From CAYXXZ01 sp964469165 (GTDB lineage Bacteria; Pseudomonadota; Gammaproteobacteria; Pseudomonadales; Porticoccaceae), in contig CAYXXZ010000073.1 of NCBI GenBank assembly GCA_964469165.1, forward strand, positions 1-15,556: a DNA stretch of 15,556 nucleotides, written 5' to 3'. The notes beneath the pieces were generated by a model. The model searched no databases. It had not been told where the DNA came from and worked only from the letters and a program-made list of their open reading frames with translations. How positions within the stretch are numbered: position 1 is the first letter of the stretch; each line of letters begins with the position of its first letter. A program made the translations under genes and the position numbers. This document shows positions 8,069 to 14,270 of the stretch, piece after piece.

Positions 8069-8260
8069 TTCACGATCTTTCGCTGCCTCTGAGTTCCACG
8101 TTTCAAGTTGCACGTTTCACGTAGATGACCTTGGCGATGGCATCACACTGACCACACGCCGTGGTATAGCGAGCCTCAACGACACGCGAGTCACCCCGTT
8201 CTTACGTGCAACTTGAAACGTGAAGCTCAGCCGAATAACGCCAAACTGTGAGATCGTGAA
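8069..8260. repeat. Nested inverted-repeat element (possible MITE) downstream of the porin
   Basis: Two perfect inverted repeats share one centre region. The outer arms are TTCACGATCT (8069-8078) and its complement (8251-8260). The inner arms are CACGTTTCAAGTTGCACGT (8097-8115) and its complement (8204-8222). The left inner arm also contains the 9-mer CACGTTTCA, which is repeated at 8111-8119. A copy of GAGAGC lies just outside each end (8060-8065 and 8269-8274); it might be a target duplication but is offset unequally, so it is weak. There is no coding sequence inside. It could be a miniature element mobilised in trans, or a transcribed hairpin at the end of the porin mRNA. No U-tract typical of a terminator follows. 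Confidence 0.6.
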
Positions 8261-8390
8261 CAGACTCCGAGAGCCCATGCGGAGCAATGCTCGTCATAAT
8301 TATGTGCAAGACGGAGAACAGCTAGTGGCGGAAGAGGAGTACCCGAGACCGGCACGGCGTACCGGCCTGCCTGCCGCATAATCAACGTTC

Positions 8391-8419
8391 TTGCACCTGC
8401 CAAATTGTGGTTTTATAAT
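8391..8419 (+). promoter_or_regulatory. Sigma-70-type promoter upstream of nqrE
   Basis: TTGCAC (8391-8396) and a perfect TATAAT (8414-8419) are separated by 17 bases. The -35 box is only half matched, but the -10 box and spacing are ideal. Transcription would start near 8426, about 420 bases before nqrE. No closer good promoter for nqrE was seen. Confidence 0.5.
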
Positions 8420-8425
8420 CCCCCG

Positions 8426-8847
8426 CGGGTGCCAACCGCATGGTGCGGTGAAGCAGGTTAAGCGTAGGTCGGGCCGCCACGCGGAGCCTCAGCGCCCGTG
8501 TCCCAGCACTTCTTGCCTTCGTTGTTTTTCCTTTGCACTCCGTGGTCGATCGGGTCTCTCCAGCGATTCCCGAAAGGGCTGTCTCGCGCGCTTGACTGCT
8601 ATTTTCCATTGCGCGCTACAGCACGGCCGCCGATTCAGGTCGGCTCCTTCACTACCGATAATTGTGTTCTCTATGGCATCGCAGCCATCGATGTCTTGCG
8701 ATCGCTCTTTTGTCTTTCCGTCATTCTTCGTCGGGATAGCTACTCTGCGTTCGCAGCTGTGGCTCGACCGGTTTCCATTCCTTTATCCAAATCAGTGCCC
8801 GGGCAGGGTGCATCACCACGCCCGTATTCCGCACAGGAGCTTCATCA
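8426..8847 (+). other. Long gene-free leader region of nqrE
   Basis: No convincing gene lies in this stretch: the open frames here have no recognisable motifs and do not resemble NqrD or any other Nqr subunit. If transcribed from the promoter at 8391-8419, its start could fold: a hairpin ACCGCA/TGCGGT with a 3-base loop (8435-8449) sits inside a possible CCGCG/CGCGG stem (8423-8427 with 8480-8484), and an alternative CGGGC/GCCCG stem pairs 8470-8474 with 8494-8498. A GCGCGC pair (8586-8591 and 8611-8616) flanks 19 bases. I cannot match this to a riboswitch class. It may be a regulatory leader, a small RNA, or decayed sequence. Confidence 0.3.
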
Positions 8848-9462
8848 ATGGAACACCTACTAGGTCTCTTCATCCGTGCCGTCTTCATCGAAAACATGGC
8901 CCTGGCCTTTTTTCTGGGCATGTGCACGTTTCTTGCCATTTCCAAGAAAATCGATGTGGCGCTGGGGCTTGCGATTGCCGTGATCATGGTGATGTCGATC
9001 ACCATTCCCCTCAATAACCTGCTCTATACGCATATATTGAGTGCCGGCGCCCTTGCCTGGATGGGCCCCAGCTTCGCCGAAATGGACTTGAGCTTTCTGC
9101 AACTGGTGGTCTACATCGGCGTCATCGCCGCGGTGGTGCAAATTCTCGAAATGTTTCTCGATCGCCGGGTGCCGGCGCTCTACAGCACCCTGGGGATTTT
9201 TCTGCCTCTGATCACCGTGAACTGCGCCATTCTCGGTGGCGTACTGTTCATGGTGGAGCGGGAATACACCTTCAGCGAAAGCGTCGTGTACGGCGCGGGA
9301 GCCGGCACTGGCTGGGCGCTGGCGCTGGTTGCCCTTGCCGGTATTCGCGAGAGGCTCAAGTACTCCGACATTCCCAAGGGACTGCAGGGGCTTGGCATCA
9401 CCTTCATCAGCGCCGGCTTGATGGCGCTGGCATTCATGGCCTTTGGCGGTATCGATCTCTGA
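8848..9462 (+). CDS. nqrE: Na+-translocating NADH:quinone reductase subunit E (NqrE), isolated gene
   Basis: A 204-residue, six-helix inner-membrane protein. The near-invariant blocks FIENMALAFFLGMCTFLAIS (13-32), VQILEMFLD (97-105), PALYSTLGIFLPLITVNCA (109-127) and GLGITFIS near the end identify NqrE rather than its relatives RnfA, RnfE or NqrD. C26 and C126 correspond to the NqrE cysteines that, with two from NqrD, hold the intramembrane iron-sulfur cluster, so the protein looks functional. It is slightly longer than typical (about 198) through a loop around residues 60-80. AGGAG lies 8 bases before the ATG. The odd point is that NqrE is normally fifth in an nqrABCDEF operon, but here a 780-bp gene-free stretch precedes it and a convergent glycosyltransferase follows. 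It may be a relocated single gene or an extra copy. Confidence 0.93.
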   Translation: MEHLLGLFIRAVFIENMALAFFLGMCTFLAISKKIDVALGLAIAVIMVMSITIPLNNLLYTHILSAGALAWMGPSFAEMDLSFLQLVVYIGVIAAVVQILEMFLDRRVPALYSTLGIFLPLITVNCAILGGVLFMVEREYTFSESVVYGAGAGTGWALALVALAGIRERLKYSDIPKGLQGLGITFISAGLMALAFMAFGGIDL

Positions 9463-9516
9463 TTCGAACCCCGCCGGATTCAGGAGGTGCCGGCAGGCCC
9501 TATGCCGACAACTGCG

Positions 9517-9531
9517 GGCTGAAAATCAGCC
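9517..9531. terminator. Hairpin between the convergent nqrE and glycosyltransferase genes
   Basis: GGCTGA and TCAGCC are perfect 6-bp arms around AAA, overlapping the glycosyltransferase stop codon. A second small stem (CGGCA/TGCCG, 9491-9507) lies beside it. In this convergent 63-bp gap it could end transcription from either side, but no T-run follows on either strand, so it is not a canonical intrinsic terminator. Confidence 0.25.
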
Positions 9532-10779
9532 TCTGTCCAATAATTCCTCGATCAGCGCCAGGTGTTGCGGCAGGCATCGGCTTGCCAGGTCGTAGCGCTC
9601 GATGATCGACTCGCGCGCACGACGGCCGATGCTTTCGCGCAGCGCTGGATCATCCAGCAGCGCACAGGCTTTTTCTACCAGCTCATCCTCGGAAAAATAA
9701 TCGAACAGAAAGCCATTGCGACCATCTTCGATGACTTCCTGCACCGGCCCGGTGGCGGAGCTGAGTACCGTGGCGCCACAAGCCATGGCTTCCATCATCG
9801 ACCAGGACAACACAAAGGGAATGGTCATGTAGATATGCAGAGAGGAAATGGAGAACAGGTCGAGCAGCGTCTGATACGGCACCTTGCCCAGAAACAGGAT
9901 GCGCGACATATCCAGTTGATCGCCGACCTCTTCCAGCAGTACCTCGCGCCACGGTCGGCCGGACGCGTGGCCCTTGACGTAGCTCGCCTCATCGCCACCG
10001 ACGATCAGGAACCAGGCATTGGGGCGCGCCTTCTGCAAGCGTGGCAGGGCGCGCATGTAGCGGTGGAAACCGCGGCTCGGCTCCAGATTGCGCACGGAAA
10101 AAGTCACAATTTCGTCCGCCTTTGAGAACCTGCGCTGCGGCTGCGAACTGCTGGCAAATATCAGCTCGGCTTGTGGATTGGGCTTGACGAGTTCCGTGTC
10201 CACGCCATCGTGAATGATGCGCAGCTTGTGGTGATATTCCTTGGGATGAGTCTGCCACTGCCAATGAGTCGGACAAATGCCGGCATCGGCCATGTCCAGC
10301 GACAGGAGATTGATGGCGTTCTTGTTGCGAAATGACAGCCGCTGACCGAAATCGGTGGGAAACTCCGCGTCAAAATTTACCAGCGGCCCCGCTGGATCGA
10401 AGAAAAACTCAAAGAAGAAAAGCAGCTTCGCACGCGGAAACACCTCTCGCGCGTAAAGCGCGTCTCCCCATCCCGGGTGAGCACAGATAATGTCTGGATC
10501 GAGTCCATTTTTTTGCTGGCGAAGCATGACTCCCGCGGCCTGCCTGGCGCGGTTGAGCTGGTCGGAAAACTCCTTGCCGGCACCTGCAGCAGTCGTGTCA
10601 ACCTTTGGCGGTGTGTCGTAACCCAGCAGTTGGATATTCTGAGGAATGTAATGCAGCTGGCGCTGCACATTGGGCTTCTCGCCAATGGAATATGTCTGCC
10701 AGCCCTCCAGGGCCGCAAAATGACGGGCCAGATTGCGGTACTGGCCCGGAAAATTCTGATGAATGAAAAGTATCTGCAT
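9526..10779 (-). CDS. Glycosyltransferase family 4 protein (GT-B fold)
   Basis: A 417-residue cytoplasmic enzyme of two Rossmann-like domains. The N-terminal domain starts with FIHQNFPGQYRNLARHF, followed by HPGWGDALYAREVFP and FFFEFFF, which match the Glyco_trans_4_3 type of N-terminal domain. The C-terminal domain has IHDGVDTE, then SVRNLEPSRGF...LIVGG and MMEAMACGATVLSSATGPVQE (the acidic EX7E-like nucleotide-sugar site), as in GT4 retaining enzymes. The frame runs upstream to 10866, but the ATG at 10779 is chosen because the conserved domain begins there and an extended -10 promoter (10807-10815) lies just before it. The ribosome binding site is weak (GGCGGA). It stands alone, with no other cell-surface polysaccharide genes nearby, so donor, acceptor and product cannot be named. 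Confidence 0.88.
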   Translation of the reverse strand: MQILFIHQNFPGQYRNLARHFAALEGWQTYSIGEKPNVQRQLHYIPQNIQLLGYDTPPKVDTTAAGAGKEFSDQLNRARQAAGVMLRQQKNGLDPDIICAHPGWGDALYAREVFPRAKLLFFFEFFFDPAGPLVNFDAEFPTDFGQRLSFRNKNAINLLSLDMADAGICPTHWQWQTHPKEYHHKLRIIHDGVDTELVKPNPQAELIFASSSQPQRRFSKADEIVTFSVRNLEPSRGFHRYMRALPRLQKARPNAWFLIVGGDEASYVKGHASGRPWREVLLEEVGDQLDMSRILFLGKVPYQTLLDLFSISSLHIYMTIPFVLSWSMMEAMACGATVLSSATGPVQEVIEDGRNGFLFDYFSEDELVEKACALLDDPALRESIGRRARESIIERYDLASRCLPQHLALIEELLDRG

Positions 10780-10806
10780 GACATCCGCCGCTGTGGTCCG
10801 CTGCGA

Positions 10807-10815
10807 ATTGTAGCA
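10807..10815 (-). promoter_or_regulatory. Extended -10 promoter of the glycosyltransferase gene
   Basis: On the minus strand TGCTACAAT fits an extended -10 element (TGnTATAAT with one mismatch). No good -35 box is seen at 16-18 bp, as is often so for extended -10 promoters. The predicted start near 10800 leaves about 20 bases to the ATG at 10779 and argues against an upstream start codon. Confidence 0.4.
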
Positions 10816-10920
10816 TGTGGTAAAAAACACTCCCGCGAGCCCAGCGAGTACTTTGAGTACTAACAACGAAGCTGGGTGGGAAAATGACCCCAGCCCTTCG
10901 GGTTGATTCCCGCCGCATAC

Positions 10921-10991
10921 TGTAGGGGCAATTCATGAAACCGTCAGGTTCGCGTAAACCGGCTTTATCGGTTCGCGCAATTGCCCCTACA
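10921..10991. repeat. 13-bp inverted repeat, possible dispersed intergenic element
   Basis: TGTAGGGGCAATT (10921-10933) and its exact complement (10979-10991) flank 45 bases. The interior carries GGTTCGCG twice (from 10948 and from 10970) and a small AACCG/CGGTT dyad. The left arm continues into CATGAA, half of an AATTCATGAATT palindrome, as if a longer palindrome had been opened by an insertion. It looks like a short palindromic intergenic repeat. The remainder of the 312-bp gap (10780-11091) holds a promoter for the glycosyltransferase, an AGCCC-TTC-GGGTT hairpin near 10891-10903, and no gene. Confidence 0.6.
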
Positions 10992-11091
10992 CGCCCAGGA
11001 AAAACCGAGCTTTGGCAATGTGAAGATCATGGCATAGAGATCTACAAGCCCGTAGCCCACATTTCCGGCTTATGTATACCAGGCCCCAGGT

Positions 11092-11877
11092 TCAGCGCCC
11101 CGTCCAGCGCGGTTTGCGCTTCTCGGCAAAGGCACTCATGCCTTCGCGGGTGTCCTCGGCATTCAGCCAAGCCTGATAAATCGCGGAGTGCTTATAATTT
11201 TCCATATCCTGGTAAAAGCTGGCGTTGTTGAGACTGCGCATCACCACCTCCTTGGTAGTGCGCACCGCAAAGGGGGAGCAGGCAAGAATTTCATCGCACC
11301 AGCGGCACACCACTTCCTGTAACTTTCCTTTCGGTGCAACCTCGTTGATCACGCCCATGGACAGTGCTTCCTGTGCCGAAAAGCGCCGCCCCGTAAGCAG
11401 GATTCCCATGGCTGCCTTGAGACCGATCTGACGCGGCAGACAGTGCAGCCCGCTACCCCAGGGCAACGCGCCAACCCGCGCCTCCGACAAACCGAAAGTG
11501 GCGTGTTCCTCGGCAATGATCAGGTCACAGGAAATGGCCACTTCAAAACCACCTCCCATGGCCAGACCATTCACGGCGGCGATCACCGGCTTATGTAGGT
11601 CGAAGCGCCCGCAAATGCCACCATAGTAGTAATCGTCACTGCCATCGATGCGCTCGCTGGCAAGCGCCGAGACGATATCGCTGCCGGCACAGAATGCGCG
11701 CTCGCCGCTGCCGGTCAGCACACATACGTGTTGCGTGTCGTCAGCGGCAAAATCGTCGAACGCCGCGGTCAGTTCAAGCTGCATGGGTTTGTGCAACGCA
11801 TTCAGCTTGTCGGAGCGGTTCATCGTGATGGTCGTCACGCCGCCCTCTTTGCTCACATCGATAAATTCGTAGCTCAT
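11092..11877 (-). CDS. Enoyl-CoA hydratase/isomerase (crotonase) family protein
   Basis: A 261-residue cytoplasmic enzyme of the usual crotonase length. Oxyanion-hole segments AFCAGSDI (61-68) and MGGGFE (107-112) are present, and both acidic residues of hydratases are in place: E112 and E132 (FGLSEARVG). This favours hydration of a 2-enoyl-CoA, though isomerases and hydrolases share the fold. The C-terminal FAEKRKPRW motif is typical. GGGAGGGAGC directly before the ATG is a strong ribosome binding site. It lies 42 bp after the CaiB-type CoA-transferase on the same strand and is very probably cotranscribed, so the likely substrate is the CoA ester made by that transferase. The acyl group is not identifiable from sequence. 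Confidence 0.92.
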   Translation of the reverse strand: MSYEFIDVSKEGGVTTITMNRSDKLNALHKPMQLELTAAFDDFAADDTQHVCVLTGSGERAFCAGSDIVSALASERIDGSDDYYYGGICGRFDLHKPVIAAVNGLAMGGGFEVAISCDLIIAEEHATFGLSEARVGALPWGSGLHCLPRQIGLKAAMGILLTGRRFSAQEALSMGVINEVAPKGKLQEVVCRWCDEILACSPFAVRTTKEVVMRSLNNASFYQDMENYKHSAIYQAWLNAEDTREGMSAFAEKRKPRWTGR

Positions 11878-11919
11878 GCTCCCTCCCCCATATCTCGCTG
11901 CGAGAATCCTAAAACCATG

Positions 11920-14142
11920 TCAGTCGGAAAACACCACGCCTTCATCCAGGTAGCGCTGAATATCCGACTCCGCGACACCGGCCTCGCGCAGAATTTCCCT
12001 GGTATGCTCGCCCAACCGGGGCGATGTCCGCGGCGGCGTGGTTTGTGAGCGGGAGAACGCCACCAGCTGGCCGATACGCTTGACCTCGCCCAGCTCCTCA
12101 TTTTGCTCCGTCCACAACGTGCCTCGCGCCAACAGCCCTTCATGCTTGAAATAATCCCTGAAGGCATCCTGCTTGCAGGGCTCGGCCCACACCTGATTTT
12201 TCCGCAAATCCCCGAGCACCTGTGCGGTACTGCGAGACGCCATCGCCGCTGCGATGATGTCGTGTTCTGCCTGCGCCCACAGTGCTCTGTCAGTGCTGAG
12301 CTGTGCTTCCAGTCCCAGTGCTTGCGCGAGGCGACGCGCCATGGCAGCGTCGCGCGCCGCGACGGCGATCCAGCCGTCGGCGGTTGCATAGAGGCATTCG
12401 GCCGGGTGGCGTCCGGTCTGTGTGCGGTTCAACGGGGCGAAGCCGCTGAACTTGCCGTCGGCTTGCTGGACGAGATCGGAGCTGAGGAAAATTCCCGCAT
12501 TGACCAGTGGCATATTGATTTCGGCACCGCTGCCATGCTTTGCGCGGTGATAAAGCCCCATGAGAATCGACAGCGCTCCGAGCAGCCCGGCGGTGTAATC
12601 CACCATCACCGTTCTGCCCCACAAGGGCGGATTGTCCTCACCGCCGGAACGATGCTCGACGCCGCTATAGGCTTGAATGATCGGATCGAAGCCGCCGTTC
12701 ATCGCCTTGGGGCCAGTGGGACCAAACGCGGAGTTTTCCAGCACGACCAGGTGAGGCGCATCGCGATGCAGCGACGCGGCGTCCACGCCCAGGCGGCTGG
12801 AAACGCCGGTGCGGAAATTATTCATCACCACATCCGCGGCATGACACAGGTTCTTGACCAGGGTTTGACCGTCGCCAGATTTCAAATTCACGACGATGGC
12901 GCGCTTGCCGCGGTTGGCGCTGACAAAGGAAGGTCCCGACGAGCGGTTGGGATCGCCGGCAGGCGGCGCTTCCACCTTGACCACATCGGCCCCCAGATCT
13001 GCCAGCACCGTGGACGCATAGGGGCCTGCCACAAACGCGCCCAGATCGATGATTCTCACACCCGCCAATGGCCCTTTGTCCCCGGCACTGCGCGCGGCTC
13101 GGGCGCCTGCATTACCCGCAGCCCAGCGCACTGTCATCGGCATGCCGACAAAGCGCCTGCCCTGCGCATCACGCTGGATCAAACCGCTCTGCGCGATCTG
13201 TTCCTCATCCCAGCACTCGCCCGGCGCAAAGACGGCCTCCGCCGGAATTCCCTCGGCCCACAGTGCCGACAACAATTCGTCGCGCTTGAATTTGGCCGTG
13301 TATTCGCCCAGCAGATCGACATCGCCAAAGAATTTTCGGGGTGGAACACCCAGCTGCGGCAAGCCACTGTCGTTGGGATCGACACTGGGATCATCGATAC
13401 CCAGCACTTTGTAGAGCTTGTACTTGGAGCCCGCGGAACCTAGCACGAGATGAACATACTTGCCATCCGCGCATTGGAGAACCGGCGGGTAGGGATCTTT
13501 CGGGATCACAAAGGTCGCGGCGGGCGTCGGGTTGTCCATCTGTGCCCAGAAATAACCGCCGTAGGTCAGCGCTCCCTCAAAGAGCGTGCTGGAAACCACC
13601 TGCCCGCGGCCACTTTCCTCACGCTCGAGCAGCGCCGCCAGGATACCGATCAGGCCATGCAGGGCCGCACCGTAATTGCCGGGCTCGAACGTCATCTGAA
13701 TGGGCCGGTCGCTGTAGTGCTCGAAGGCCAGCCCCGAACGCGCCTGGGCAAGTATATCTACTGCCGGGCAGCTTTCGCCTCCGGCTCCCGCCGGATAGCC
13801 GGAGATGTCCAGCACCACCAGTTTGGGGTGCGCGGCACTCAACGCCTCGGCAGAGACGGGCCTTGCCAGGCCGGGATAATCCTCGCCACCGATAATGCAG
13901 ACATCCGCGTCGGCAAGAAGCTCATCGAGGCGCTGCTGGGAAAACGGCTGCGAATCGACGATCTCATCGCGCCGCCAGATGGCATAGGCCGGATAGATCT
14001 CCGCAAAGGGATCGCCCCCCGGCGGCTCGATACGGCGCACTTCGGCGCCCGCGCCTGCCAACAACTGCGCAGCCAACGCGGCCGGCATGCCAATACCCAA
14101 ATCCACGACCTTGAGGCCCTGTAATGCTGATGATGCGCTCAC
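11920..14142 (-). CDS. Two-domain CaiB/BaiF family CoA-transferase (tandem fusion)
   Basis: About 740 residues, roughly twice the family's usual 400, made of two CaiB/BaiF (class III CoA-transferase) units. The second unit (about 358-740) is canonical: LAGVRIIDLGAFVAGPYAS at its start, then GADVVKVE, NRGKRAIVVNL and VDYTAGLLGAL, with the catalytic aspartate at D515. The first unit (about 8-345) keeps the fold motifs (GLKVVDLG, GAEVRRIEPPGGDPF, ERE.SGRGQ) but has PGNYGAALHG where the aspartate would fall, that is N156. The first half may therefore be inactive or structural; class III enzymes work as interlocked dimers, and a fusion could build that in one chain. The GTG at 14142 is chosen because AGGTGG precedes it; a GTG at 14151 lacks such a site. 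It is followed by the crotonase gene. Activity is CoA transfer to, or racemisation of, an unknown acyl group. Confidence 0.9.
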   Translation of the reverse strand: MSASSALQGLKVVDLGIGMPAALAAQLLAGAGAEVRRIEPPGGDPFAEIYPAYAIWRRDEIVDSQPFSQQRLDELLADADVCIIGGEDYPGLARPVSAEALSAAHPKLVVLDISGYPAGAGGESCPAVDILAQARSGLAFEHYSDRPIQMTFEPGNYGAALHGLIGILAALLEREESGRGQVVSSTLFEGALTYGGYFWAQMDNPTPAATFVIPKDPYPPVLQCADGKYVHLVLGSAGSKYKLYKVLGIDDPSVDPNDSGLPQLGVPPRKFFGDVDLLGEYTAKFKRDELLSALWAEGIPAEAVFAPGECWDEEQIAQSGLIQRDAQGRRFVGMPMTVRWAAGNAGARAARSAGDKGPLAGVRIIDLGAFVAGPYASTVLADLGADVVKVEAPPAGDPNRSSGPSFVSANRGKRAIVVNLKSGDGQTLVKNLCHAADVVMNNFRTGVSSRLGVDAASLHRDAPHLVVLENSAFGPTGPKAMNGGFDPIIQAYSGVEHRSGGEDNPPLWGRTVMVDYTAGLLGALSILMGLYHRAKHGSGAEINMPLVNAGIFLSSDLVQQADGKFSGFAPLNRTQTGRHPAECLYATADGWIAVAARDAAMARRLAQALGLEAQLSTDRALWAQAEHDIIAAAMASRSTAQVLGDLRKNQVWAEPCKQDAFRDYFKHEGLLARGTLWTEQNEELGEVKRIGQLVAFSRSQTTPPRTSPRLGEHTREILREAGVAESDIQRYLDEGVVFSD

Positions 14143-14270
14143 TTTTTCCACCTGGTTAATGATCTGCTAGCTTTTCGAAACATTCTACTGGCTTTCAACG
14201 CAGAAAGAATATTTATCACAACTCATTTTCAACCGAAGCTGAGACAGGCAGACACACCTGCTCGTTTCGA

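Noticed and set aside
8288..8326. Twelve-codon frame after ggagca in the gap before nqrE
   Set aside because: Too short to support, with poor spacing between the purine run and ATG and no sign of attenuation structure.
8391..9017. Open frames on both strands before nqrE (including 8498-8863 + and 8382-8609 -)
   Set aside because: Compositionally odd translations with no motif, running into nqrE in the wrong frame; none resembles NqrD.
10780..10866. Upstream start for the glycosyltransferase at 10866
   Set aside because: It would precede the predicted promoter and add 29 hydrophobic residues outside the conserved domain; a signal peptide is not expected for this cytoplasmic enzyme.
12103..13443. 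446-codon open frame on the + strand across the CaiB gene
   Set aside because: Antisense shadow of a well-conserved CoA-transferase, with no recognisable motif or ribosome binding site.
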